This document shows positions 1-5,230 of a stretch of 5,314 nucleotides of DNA, piece after piece (within the stretch, counting starts at the first letter, position 1; every line of letters starts with the position of its first letter). The stretch spans positions 1-5,314 of the forward strand of contig CAMWNY010000213.1 in assembly GCA_947175775.1 (NCBI GenBank). Direction: 5' to 3'. The notes below the pieces were generated by a model. The model did not search any database, was not told the DNA's origin, and worked only from the letters and a program-made list of their open reading frames with translations. The position numbers were made by a program, and so were the translations under genes. Origin of the DNA: an uncultured Lachnospiraceae bacterium. Its GTDB lineage: Bacteria; Bacillota; Clostridia; Lachnospirales; Lachnospiraceae.

Positions 1-411
1 CTTTTCGGCAAGCCATTCCAAAATACCCAGTGTCTTTAAACGCTCCCATGTCTTTACGTCCGTGAGCATATGCATCAGATAATATTCTACATGGTCGGTT
101 TTAAGCCGGTTTAGCTGCTCCGCAAAGTATTTCTCCATGCTGTTAGCATTTTTAATCAGGTAATGCGGCAGCTTTGTGGCAATGCTTACCTTGTCACGGA
201 TGCCGTTTTTGGCAAGGATTTCTCCAAGCGCCGCCTCGCTTCCGGGATAGACGTATGCGGTATCATAATAATTGACACCTGCGCGGTACGCCTCCATAAT
301 CTCTGCTTCCGCCTTTTCCATATTGATTTTTCCGCCGCTCTGCGTAAAGCGCATACAGCCGTAACCTAATATTGAAATTTCATTTCCGTACCGGTCTTTG
401 CGATAATTCAA
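1..411 (-). CDS. Aldo/keto reductase, Fe-S cluster type (N-terminal part, cut by window edge)
   Basis: The 137 visible residues form the first half of an NAD(P)H-dependent aldo/keto reductase TIM barrel. The classical catalytic tetrad can be read at the usual positions: Asp50 and Tyr55 (in YYDTAYVYPGSE), Lys80 (in IATKLPHY) and His114 (in YYLMHMLTD). The sequence around DHVEYYLMHMLTDVKTW resembles the clostridial oxidoreductases of the COG1453 type, which carry a C-terminal 4Fe-4S ferredoxin-like domain; that domain would lie beyond the left edge, so the Fe-S part is inferred. The start is TTG at 411: it is preceded seven bases away by AGAGGG (419-424), an in-frame TAG lies at 436-438, and no ATG or GTG lies between. 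Residues NYRKDRYGNEIS give the normal N-terminus of the family. The frame is uninterrupted to position 1. It has its own promoter at 459-488. The substrate cannot be told from sequence. Confidence 0.93.
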   Translation of the reverse strand, partial: MNYRKDRYGNEISILGYGCMRFTQSGGKINMEKAEAEIMEAYRAGVNYYDTAYVYPGSEAALGEILAKNGIRDKVSIATKLPHYLIKNANSMEKYFAEQLNRLKTDHVEYYLMHMLTDVKTWERLKTLGILEWLAEK

Positions 412-418
412 ATCCGTT

Positions 419-424
419 CCCTCT
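419..424 (-). promoter_or_regulatory. Ribosome binding site for the TTG-started aldo/keto reductase
   Basis: AGAGGG on the minus strand lies seven bases before the TTG at 411-409. It decides the start, because the frame is closed by TAG at 436-438 and has no other usable start codon in between. Confidence 0.7.
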
Positions 425-458
425 TGCTTTCTTTCCTATTATTTTTCTACAGCTCCTA

Positions 459-488
459 AGTATAGCACAGGTGTAAAACAGTCCGCAA
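459..488 (-). promoter_or_regulatory. Predicted sigma-A promoter of the aldo/keto reductase
   Basis: Reading the minus strand, TTGCGG (488-483) is followed after 18 bases by TATACT (464-459). The -10 is extended (TGCTATACT). The predicted transcript start near 452 would leave a leader of about 40 nt before the TTG start. The box is on the gene's own strand in the 128-bp gap after the chemoreceptor. No hairpin followed by a T-run, i.e. no convincing terminator for the chemoreceptor gene, was found in the same gap, so some read-through is possible. Confidence 0.6.
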
Positions 489-500
489 GCAAAAACAGTC
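475..500. repeat. Direct repeat AAAACAGTC x2 flanking the reductase -35 box
   Basis: AAAACAGTC occurs at 475-483 and again at 492-500, with a 17-bp period. The two copies bracket the predicted -35 hexamer of the reductase promoter (483-488). The placement would suit an activator or repressor site, but two nine-base copies in a short AT-rich gap may also be chance. Confidence 0.35.
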
Positions 501-539
501 GAATAAACCATCCTAATCATCTGCCGTTGTCATCAGCAA

Positions 540-2567
540 TTACCGGATACGAAATTGACTAATCAAATGGTTGAGCGTTTTGGATTGATTTGACAATTGG
601 GTTGAAACCGCAGCGCTCTCCTCGGCAGCTTCGGAATTTGACTGGATCACTTTGGAGACTTCTATCACTCTCTTTTCCACGGAAGCAATCATTTCCGACT
701 GCTGAACGCTTGCAAGTGCAATCTCGTCCATTAACGTCTTTATTGACTGGATACATTCATTGATAACCTGCATCGCGGAAATGGCAAGAGTTGTCGATTC
801 CGTACCTGTTTTCACGTCCTGAATGGACTTACCGATTAATGTACCGGTATCGCTTACGGCTTCGGTGGACTTTGACGCAAGATTCCGAACCTCCTCCGCC
901 ACGACGGAAAAGCCTCTTCCCGCACTGCCGGCGTGTGCGGCTTCCACTGCGGCGTTTATCGCAAGGATATTTGTCTGAAACGCAATATCCTCAATGGTCT
1001 TTATAATACTGCTAATCTGCATTGACGATTCGTCAATATTTTTTGTGGCAATTTTAAGCTGTTCCATTTTGGTATCAGCCTCCGCCGCATAGCCTGCCGC
1101 CCTGTCAACCAAATCGCTGGCATTGCCGCAGCGCACGGCGCTGTTTTGTATCTGCTCCGTAATATCCGTGATATTGGATGCCAGTCCGTCAATCGAAATT
1201 TTCTGCTGCATAGTTCCCTGCGACAACGCCTGCGCTCCTACAGATACCTGATTTGCACCGCTGTCCACCTGATTTGCAACCTGCGCAATATCACACATAA
1301 CATCCGTCAGATGCATACGGATACTTTTTAAGCTTTCCGCAAGCACTTTAAAATCACCGATATAATATGCTTCATTTTTTGCAACATCCACGGCGATATT
1401 TCCGTCCGCCATTTCCCCTAAAATCCGTCCAATGTCCTCAATCGTCTTTCGCAGACAGTCACAAACATGATGTATTGTCTGTGCAATCATACCGATTTCG
1501 TCTTTTCTGCCATAAAACGGCTCCAATTCCGTATCGGCTGACAGCTCCAAATTTCCCAAACGCCAAATTGCGTGTTCCATTATCATAAGCTCCCTGCCCT
1601 CCCGATACAAAATGAGCAGTGTGACAAAGATAACCACCAGTGCTACGGTCGCGCATAGAATACCCACCGTATCGCGTATCGTCCCCACTTGCGCGTAGAC
1701 TTCCGCCGCATCGTCATGCACCATAAAGACCCAGTTCCTGTCTTTTAAATATTTATAAACAACCAGCTGGCTGACACCGTTTTCATCCTCATAAGCATAT
1801 GTGCCTGCCTGTGTATCGCCGTCCGCCTTAATTTTTTGCAGGATTTCCAAATACCCCTTATCGGTTGTCTGCGTATTGAGCAGTGTTTCATCCATATGAT
1901 ACAGATACGTTCCTGTGTCGACATTTAAAAACACATATTCGCTGTTCGGCAGACCCTCGATATTCAGCCCAAGCAATACGTCCATAAGACGGCTTGCATA
2001 AACACCGGCGCCCACGTAACCGATGCATTCCTGCCCCTCAAAAATCGGATAATACATAGAAAGAATCATGCTTCCGGTTCCTGGAGATTTCATGATTCCC
2101 AAGTTGGTCAGCTGCGGCTGTGCCAAAATCGTATTGTGAAATTCGTCCAACGCTTCACCGGTTCGGGTTGTCATTCCGATTGCTCCCTCAGAGGTATGCG
2201 TCAGAACGTATGTATCAGGCGTTGCGATATACAACCCCTCAAAGGTACCCTTTACTGCGGCAAACGCTTCCGTATATTCCTGCGCATTTTTCAGTAAAAC
2301 AGGGTCCTCCGGATTTTCAAGCAGTTCACGGACTTCACTGCCCAGTGCAAACGCCGTCATATATTCTTCCGCAGAAGCTACATAATCATTAATGATAGAC
2401 GCCCGCGATTCCACGGCGTCAATCATTTGGTTGGTAATATCGTTTTCAACCATAGCAGCAACGCGTCCGGACACAATACGCCAAAGCAGCAGCATTCCCA
2501 TAAAAGTAATTATTGTAGTGATAATGCCGATGCGTGTGGCAAGTTTTCGATTGGCTAGAAATTTCAT
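540..2567 (-). CDS. Methyl-accepting chemotaxis protein with extracytoplasmic Cache-type sensor
   Basis: This is a transmembrane chemoreceptor of 675 residues that should pass ligand signals to CheA/CheW. A membrane segment lies at about 13-32, followed by an extracytoplasmic sensor at about 35-295 that looks like a double Cache domain. A second membrane segment at about 301-321 leads into a HAMP region (322-376, with DEIGMIAQTI). The coiled-coil signalling domain fills the rest, and its conserved hairpin tip is clear at about 526-565 (EDIAFQTNILAINAAVEAA, then GRGFSVVAEEVRNLA). The protein ends in QFRIR, with no CheR-tethering pentapeptide visible. The ATG at 2567 is chosen because GGGGGA lies seven bases upstream. 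A GTG start 26 codons further upstream (2645) has no ribosome site and would overlap the predicted promoter -10 region. The ligand is unknown; no clear amino-acid-binding Cache signature was picked out by eye. No other chemotaxis genes are in the window, as is usual for scattered clostridial receptors. Confidence 0.96.
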   Translation of the reverse strand: MKFLANRKLATRIGIITTIITFMGMLLLWRIVSGRVAAMVENDITNQMIDAVESRASIINDYVASAEEYMTAFALGSEVRELLENPEDPVLLKNAQEYTEAFAAVKGTFEGLYIATPDTYVLTHTSEGAIGMTTRTGEALDEFHNTILAQPQLTNLGIMKSPGTGSMILSMYYPIFEGQECIGYVGAGVYASRLMDVLLGLNIEGLPNSEYVFLNVDTGTYLYHMDETLLNTQTTDKGYLEILQKIKADGDTQAGTYAYEDENGVSQLVVYKYLKDRNWVFMVHDDAAEVYAQVGTIRDTVGILCATVALVVIFVTLLILYREGRELMIMEHAIWRLGNLELSADTELEPFYGRKDEIGMIAQTIHHVCDCLRKTIEDIGRILGEMADGNIAVDVAKNEAYYIGDFKVLAESLKSIRMHLTDVMCDIAQVANQVDSGANQVSVGAQALSQGTMQQKISIDGLASNITDITEQIQNSAVRCGNASDLVDRAAGYAAEADTKMEQLKIATKNIDESSMQISSIIKTIEDIAFQTNILAINAAVEAAHAGSAGRGFSVVAEEVRNLASKSTEAVSDTGTLIGKSIQDVKTGTESTTLAISAMQVINECIQSIKTLMDEIALASVQQSEMIASVEKRVIEVSKVIQSNSEAAEESAAVSTQLSNQSKTLNHLISQFRIR

Positions 2568-2574
2568 AAGACTT

Positions 2575-2580
2575 TCCCCC
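2575..2580 (-). promoter_or_regulatory. Ribosome binding site of the chemoreceptor gene
   Basis: GGGGGA on the minus strand sits seven bases before the ATG at 2567. It favours this ATG over the longer reading from GTG at 2645 and over the ATG ten codons upstream, neither of which has a Shine-Dalgarno-like sequence. Confidence 0.65.
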
Positions 2581-2635
2581 ACAATAAAAATTTTCATTAT
2601 AATTTTGATACCACTTTGTATTTTATGGCAGAAAT

Positions 2636-2664
2636 ATTTTATCACGGGTTTTCTAATTTTTCAA
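2636..2664 (-). promoter_or_regulatory. Predicted sigma-A promoter of the chemoreceptor gene
   Basis: On the minus strand TTGAAA (2664-2659) and TAAAAT (2641-2636) are separated by exactly 17 bases, giving a near-consensus housekeeping promoter. The predicted transcript start near 2629 leaves a leader of about 60 nt before the ATG at 2567. A motility-sigma (SigD/FliA-like) promoter was looked for and not found, so this receptor may be expressed independently of the flagellar regulon. Confidence 0.6.
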
Positions 2665-2682
2665 GTATTCTGATTTTCATTT

Positions 2683-2718
2683 TGTGCATTCTGCACAATT
2701 ACTGTACAATTCTGTACA
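2683..2718. repeat. Cluster of four TGTRCA-type palindromic elements upstream of the chemoreceptor promoter
   Basis: TGTGCA (2683-2688), TGCACA (2692-2697), TGTACA (2703-2708) and TGTACA (2713-2718) follow one another at start-to-start steps of 9, 11 and 10 bp. The last three are each followed by AT, giving a direct-repeat unit close to CTGTACAATT. The first two together form the perfect dyad TTGTGC-N5-GCACAA (2683-2699). The cluster begins about 19 bp upstream of the predicted -35 box and on the same face of the helix, so it is a candidate operator or activator array. It also lies just after the glycosyltransferase stop codon but has no T-run, so it does not look like an intrinsic terminator. 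Confidence 0.5.
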
Positions 2719-2728
2719 ATTTTTTAAG

Positions 2729-4390
2729 TCAGTCCGGTTTATAAAATCCTGCAATTTCTTCATCCGTTCTTTTTGCAGCTCTCTTATATGCATCATAGTC
2801 CTTAAAGTAATGACCCATATCCCATGCCTGATACCCGTTTTTGTATAAATCATATGCAAGTACCTTTGCCGTCGGTCCAAGTGAAATACATATGAGTCTG
2901 TCCTGATCTGTCTTCAGCGCCTGCTTCAAAATCTTATCATATTGTGCAAAAGCATCCTTTTTTGCAGCATACAGATATTCCACTGATTTACATACATCCA
3001 ATGCATGGTATTTCAGCTTGTCCAGTATTCCCTCGCCGCATATGACCGTTACATCTTTATCACGCAAAAGAGACTGTATCCGCTGAAAGAACATCATAAA
3101 ATCATAGGTTTCATAAGTTTGGTACATCTGTGTAATACACGTATCAATGTATGTCTCATTACGATTACATGTTTTTAACAAAAAGCGTCTTTGCTGCGCC
3201 AATCCCCCTGCAAAGCATTCCACATAGCTGTTTAGGTTTCCTGGCGGATTGATATAATAATAAGGGACACCTATTTTGAGCTGATCATCCCCCAATCTTA
3301 AAATCTGATTCAAACGCTTTGACAATTGTACATCATATTTCTGAAAGGGAATTGACTGACCTTGCATTATTGCAATCTCTCCGTCACCATACCTCAAAAA
3401 GCTTATCTTCTTTGTTTCCAATAAAGTTAAAGTTTCCTCCGGCGGCAATACGTTTAATGCCCCCTGATACCCTCCTGCCAGATAATATCTGCGCTCTATA
3501 AAACGGCAGAAACGTTTGCGAAACAATTGAATCTTAGAAATTATCAGCTTAATTCTTTTTTTGAGAATGTGTCCTTTTGAAAATCCTTTTTCATATTTTC
3601 TTAGGAAAAAATATTCTGCTCCGACATGCACTTTATTTGGTTCTTTTTTTGCTATTCTTTCTATATCTAAGGTATTGCCTTTATCATTATAAATCCTGTC
3701 CAAAGAATAAATATCTGTTGTCATGCAGGCGTCAAAATCATTCGGATGTGTATCCTGAACCCTGTTTACAGTTATAACAACCGCACAGCTTTCCTTCCAT
3801 GCAGCCATTTTTCTCCGTACAATCCGTTCTTTTTTATTTTCCGCAGTAATCATTGCTTCGAAAAAGTTTGGATTTTTTATTGCGGTTTCTTCTTCCGACA
3901 CAAGTTTTTTCACATCCTCTTTTCGGTAAAGCGTACAGTCAAGCTCCCACGGATAATTGTAATGCGCTTCCCTGCTGTTTTTCCAGTTCCATATCAGAAC
4001 ATCCTGCACGCTTTCCATTTCTTTGGGACAGGGCTTTATATTCTCTCCAAGCCGCATACTAAACCCAAACAAATCAGGATATAGCTCCAAAAAAGTGATT
4101 GCTTTCTGAAGCGAAAAGTAATTTCGAAAAACAACATCGTCACACCCAAACATCACATAAGTCTCAGCATCTTCAATCATCTTCTTTAAATCCTGCGAAA
4201 AGTCATTCTCCTTTTTCCAATGTACTTTTGGGTAATATTTCATCAGTTTTTCATAGCATATATGTTCCATCTGTGAATATAACACATGGATCATATTCTG
4301 CTTTACGTCTGAAAATTTCAGCAAACTTTCTAAGTATGCGTGCAGCTGCAATGATCTTCCTCTCGAAAAAACAATAATGGATACATTCAT
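2729..4390 (-). CDS. Two-domain glycosyltransferase: GT-A-like N-terminus fused to GT-D (DUF1792) C-terminus
   Basis: The 553-residue protein has two apparent catalytic halves and no signal peptide or clear membrane helix, so it is probably cytoplasmic. The N-terminal half (about 1-260) begins MNVSIIVFSRGRSLQLHAYLE, the opening strand and loop of GT-A nucleotide-sugar transferases, and has an Asp-Asp pair (Asp84-Asp85 in MFGCDDVVF) where the metal-binding DxD motif is expected. A strongly basic linker follows (about 270-301). The C-terminal half (about 318-550) matches the GT-D fold (formerly DUF1792): RYGDGE at 333-338 contains the DGE metal/donor motif, and SLGPTAKVLAYDL (503-515) plus WDMGHY (523-528) are typical of its end. 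The described GT-D enzyme, dGT1 of Streptococcus parasanguinis, adds a sugar during Fap1 adhesin glycosylation. Here the acceptor and sugars are unknown. AAAGGA precedes the ATG. The gene starts 21 bp after the small HTH gene, so they are probably co-transcribed. It is AT-rich relative to the chemoreceptor. Confidence 0.88.
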   Translation of the reverse strand: MNVSIIVFSRGRSLQLHAYLESLLKFSDVKQNMIHVLYSQMEHICYEKLMKYYPKVHWKKENDFSQDLKKMIEDAETYVMFGCDDVVFRNYFSLQKAITFLELYPDLFGFSMRLGENIKPCPKEMESVQDVLIWNWKNSREAHYNYPWELDCTLYRKEDVKKLVSEEETAIKNPNFFEAMITAENKKERIVRRKMAAWKESCAVVITVNRVQDTHPNDFDACMTTDIYSLDRIYNDKGNTLDIERIAKKEPNKVHVGAEYFFLRKYEKGFSKGHILKKRIKLIISKIQLFRKRFCRFIERRYYLAGGYQGALNVLPPEETLTLLETKKISFLRYGDGEIAIMQGQSIPFQKYDVQLSKRLNQILRLGDDQLKIGVPYYYINPPGNLNSYVECFAGGLAQQRRFLLKTCNRNETYIDTCITQMYQTYETYDFMMFFQRIQSLLRDKDVTVICGEGILDKLKYHALDVCKSVEYLYAAKKDAFAQYDKILKQALKTDQDRLICISLGPTAKVLAYDLYKNGYQAWDMGHYFKDYDAYKRAAKRTDEEIAGFYKPD

Positions 4391-4411
4391 GTCTGCTCAT
4401 CCTTTCGTTTT

Positions 4412-4708
4412 TTATTTTTGCGGGGAATCTGACTCCGTTTTAAACAATTCCTCTACTGTAATATCCTCTGCAAAATATGCTTGAATCGCAACAGCCTCAT
4501 CCAATGTAAAATGTGATTGTCCCCTCAGCTTGGATAACAACGTACTGTAACTCATATTAAGGTCATCAGCCATCTTTCTTTTACTTATTCCCCTATATAA
4601 AATATGATTTTTCAGTTCCTGATACATTTTCTCTCCATTCCGAAGCGGTTTATTACAAAAGGCGCACTGTAATAACTGAATTTGTGACGCTTCGACACAA
4701 ATCCGCAT
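4412..4708 (-). CDS. Small helix-turn-helix (Cro/CI-like) regulator, first gene of the glycosyltransferase operon
   Basis: This is a DNA-binding protein of 98 residues as drawn, with a helix-turn-helix at about 41-62 (ISKRKMADDL, then NMSYSTLLSKLRG) followed by FTLDEAVAIQAYF and a short acidic tail (VEELFKTE). That layout is typical of compact XRE-type regulators of 65-75 residues. Two starts are possible. The ATG at 4708 has AAAGGA ten bases upstream and fits a leader of about 26 nt from the promoter at 4741-4769. The ATG at 4627 has a stronger GGAGAG at five bases, would give 71 residues, and aligns with the start of the divergent paralogue. The longer form adds a 27-residue segment with a CAFC pair. 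I keep the longer form because of the promoter, with low certainty. It sits 21 bp before the glycosyltransferase, which it probably helps to control, and it faces a second HTH gene. Confidence 0.82.
   Translation of the reverse strand: MRICVEASQIQLLQCAFCNKPLRNGEKMYQELKNHILYRGISKRKMADDLNMSYSTLLSKLRGQSHFTLDEAVAIQAYFAEDITVEELFKTESDSPQK
4631..4636 (-). promoter_or_regulatory. Internal ribosome binding site supporting an alternative HTH start at 4627
   Basis: GGAGAG on the minus strand precedes the ATG at 4627-4625 by three bases (five from the GGAG core). It would produce a 71-residue protein that begins just before the DNA-binding domain, like the divergent homologue, and it competes with the drawn start at 4708. 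Confidence 0.5.
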
Positions 4709-4740
4709 GCGCTATCTGTCCTTTTGAAACGTTTTGTCGT

Positions 4741-4769
4741 TTTATATAATTAATATTAACACGTTTTAA
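4741..4769 (-). promoter_or_regulatory. Predicted promoter of the HTH-glycosyltransferase operon
   Basis: Reading the minus strand, TTAAAA (4769-4764) is followed after 17 bases by TATAAA (4746-4741). The predicted start near 4734 gives a leader of about 26 nt before the ATG at 4708. An overlapping alternative uses TTGAAA (4782-4777), 17 bases from TTAATA (4759-4754). The region is very AT-rich, so the exact choice is uncertain. The -35 box lies inside one arm of the 10-bp inverted repeat. Confidence 0.5.
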
Positions 4770-4770
4770 T

Positions 4771-4803
4771 GTTGTTTTTCAACGAATATTTGTTGTATCA
4801 ACA
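4771..4803. promoter_or_regulatory. Tandem dyad operators (GTTG/CAAC) in the divergent control region
   Basis: Two dyads lie in tandem: GTTG-N5-CAAC (4771-4783) and TGTTG-TAT-CAACA (4791-4803). Their centres, 4777 and 4797, are 20 bp apart, about two helical turns. They sit between the two HTH genes and immediately upstream of, or overlapping, the minus-strand -35 region. This is the usual placement for binding sites of dimeric Cro/CI-like regulators. The assignment to these proteins is inferred. Confidence 0.5.
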
Positions 4804-4823
4804 CGATATACCATGTTTTCACA

Positions 4824-4852
4824 TTGTTTTATTACTTTTCGCATGATATTAT
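4824..4852 (+). promoter_or_regulatory. Predicted promoter of the plus-strand HTH gene
   Basis: TTGTTT (4824-4829) and TATTAT (4847-4852) are separated by 17 bases. The expected transcript start near 4859 lies just before the AAAGGAG ribosome site at 4862-4868, so the leader would be only about 20 nt. The -35 is weak (three of six consensus bases), consistent with a regulated promoter. Confidence 0.45.
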
Positions 4853-4878
4853 TAAAACGTTAAAGGAGAGAAACGGAT

Positions 4879-5217
4879 ATGACGAGAGAAAGTTATTTAA
4901 AAAAGCTCATCAAAGAAAATGGGCTTACAATCAAAGATTTCGCCAAAAAAATTCATATGCCTTATTCCACATTGCTTACAATGTTAAACGAGGAAAAAAT
5001 CGGAAATGCGTCGGTTGATAACGTAATTAAAATATGCAGAGGATTAAACATTACCATTCAAAACTTGCAGAATGTTTTAGAGGAAGATTCCGCTAATACA
5101 CAGATTGTACTTTCGGAACACGAAACAAAACTTATCTGCCACTATCGTGAACGAGAGGAGCTGCAAAAGGCTGTTGATATTTTACTATTATCAGACACGA
5201 AAGCGGTTTATCGTTAA
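4879..5217 (+). CDS. Helix-turn-helix (Cro/CI-like) transcriptional regulator, divergent to the GT operon
   Basis: This 112-residue DNA-binding protein has an N-terminal XRE-type domain (about 3-67). The helix-turn-helix is at about 16-37 (LTIKDFAKKI, then HMPYSTLLTMLN). The C-terminal extension (about 79-103) contains SEHETKLICHYR and LQKAVDILLL, a motif I associate with clostridial Cro/CI-like regulators and whose role is not established. The ATG at 4879 has AAAGGAG ten bases upstream. The protein shares the recognition-helix string YSTLL with the HTH protein encoded on the other strand, and both have a similar length before that helix, so they are probably distant paralogues that read related operators. 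The gene lies 170 bp from its divergent partner and probably regulates itself and the glycosyltransferase operon. No intrinsic terminator with a T-run follows it. Confidence 0.9.
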   Translation: MTRESYLKKLIKENGLTIKDFAKKIHMPYSTLLTMLNEEKIGNASVDNVIKICRGLNITIQNLQNVLEEDSANTQIVLSEHETKLICHYREREELQKAVDILLLSDTKAVYR

Positions 5218-5230
5218 GCACCTGATAATA
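5186..5230. repeat. 9-bp inverted repeat spanning the end of the plus-strand HTH gene
   Basis: TATTATCAG (5186-5194) and CTGATAATA (5222-5230) are perfect reverse complements around a 27-base loop that contains the stop codon. Downstream, CTGTGT (5231-5236) can pair with ATACAG (5245-5250). Neither is followed by a T-run, so this could be an mRNA 3'-end structure or chance in AT-rich DNA rather than a standard terminator. Confidence 0.3.

Larger units (their letters stand above)
4761..4860. repeat. Perfect 10-bp inverted repeat with arms on the two divergent promoters
   Basis: ACGTTTTAAT (4761-4770) and its exact reverse complement ATTAAAACGT (4851-4860) enclose an 80-bp core. The left arm covers the -35 box of the minus-strand promoter. 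The right arm overlaps the end of the -10 box and the start site of the plus-strand promoter. A related AACGTTTT also occurs at 4728-4735. The layout suggests operators for one or both HTH proteins. Confidence 0.55.

Noticed and set aside
163..369. 68-codon plus-strand open frame opposite the reductase.
   Set aside because: It mirrors the conserved reductase sequence, including the catalytic Asp/Tyr/Lys codons; no independent support.
2120..2392. Open frame on the plus strand opposite the chemoreceptor sensor region.
   Set aside because: It lies wholly antisense to a clear gene, has low-complexity Arg/Pro/Leu-rich content and no ribosome site; it is a shadow of the real frame.
2568..2645. 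Longer chemoreceptor reading from GTG at 2645 (26 more residues).
   Set aside because: It has no ribosome site, starts inside the predicted promoter, and the added segment is not part of a normal receptor N-terminus. The ATG at 2567 has GGGGGA at seven bases.
2683..2699. TTGTGC-N5-GCACAA read as an intrinsic terminator for the glycosyltransferase.
   Set aside because: The stem is only six pairs and no T-run follows on the minus strand; it fits better as part of the palindrome array.
2600..2728. Motility-sigma (SigD/FliA-like, TAAA-N15-GCCGATAA) promoter for the chemoreceptor.
   Set aside because: The only similar boxes (TAAA near 2641, GCC near 2630) have the wrong spacing; the TTGAAA-N17-TAAAAT promoter is a much better match.
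3746..4084. 112-codon plus-strand open frame inside the glycosyltransferase gene.
   Set aside because: It is antisense to well-conserved glycosyltransferase sequence, with a Phe/His-rich composition typical of a shadow frame and no ribosome site.
4412..5217. Toxin-antitoxin or prophage immunity module.
   Set aside because: Divergent small HTH genes recall phage repressor pairs, but no toxin, integrase, excisionase or phage structural gene is visible; the adjacent gene is a glycosyltransferase.
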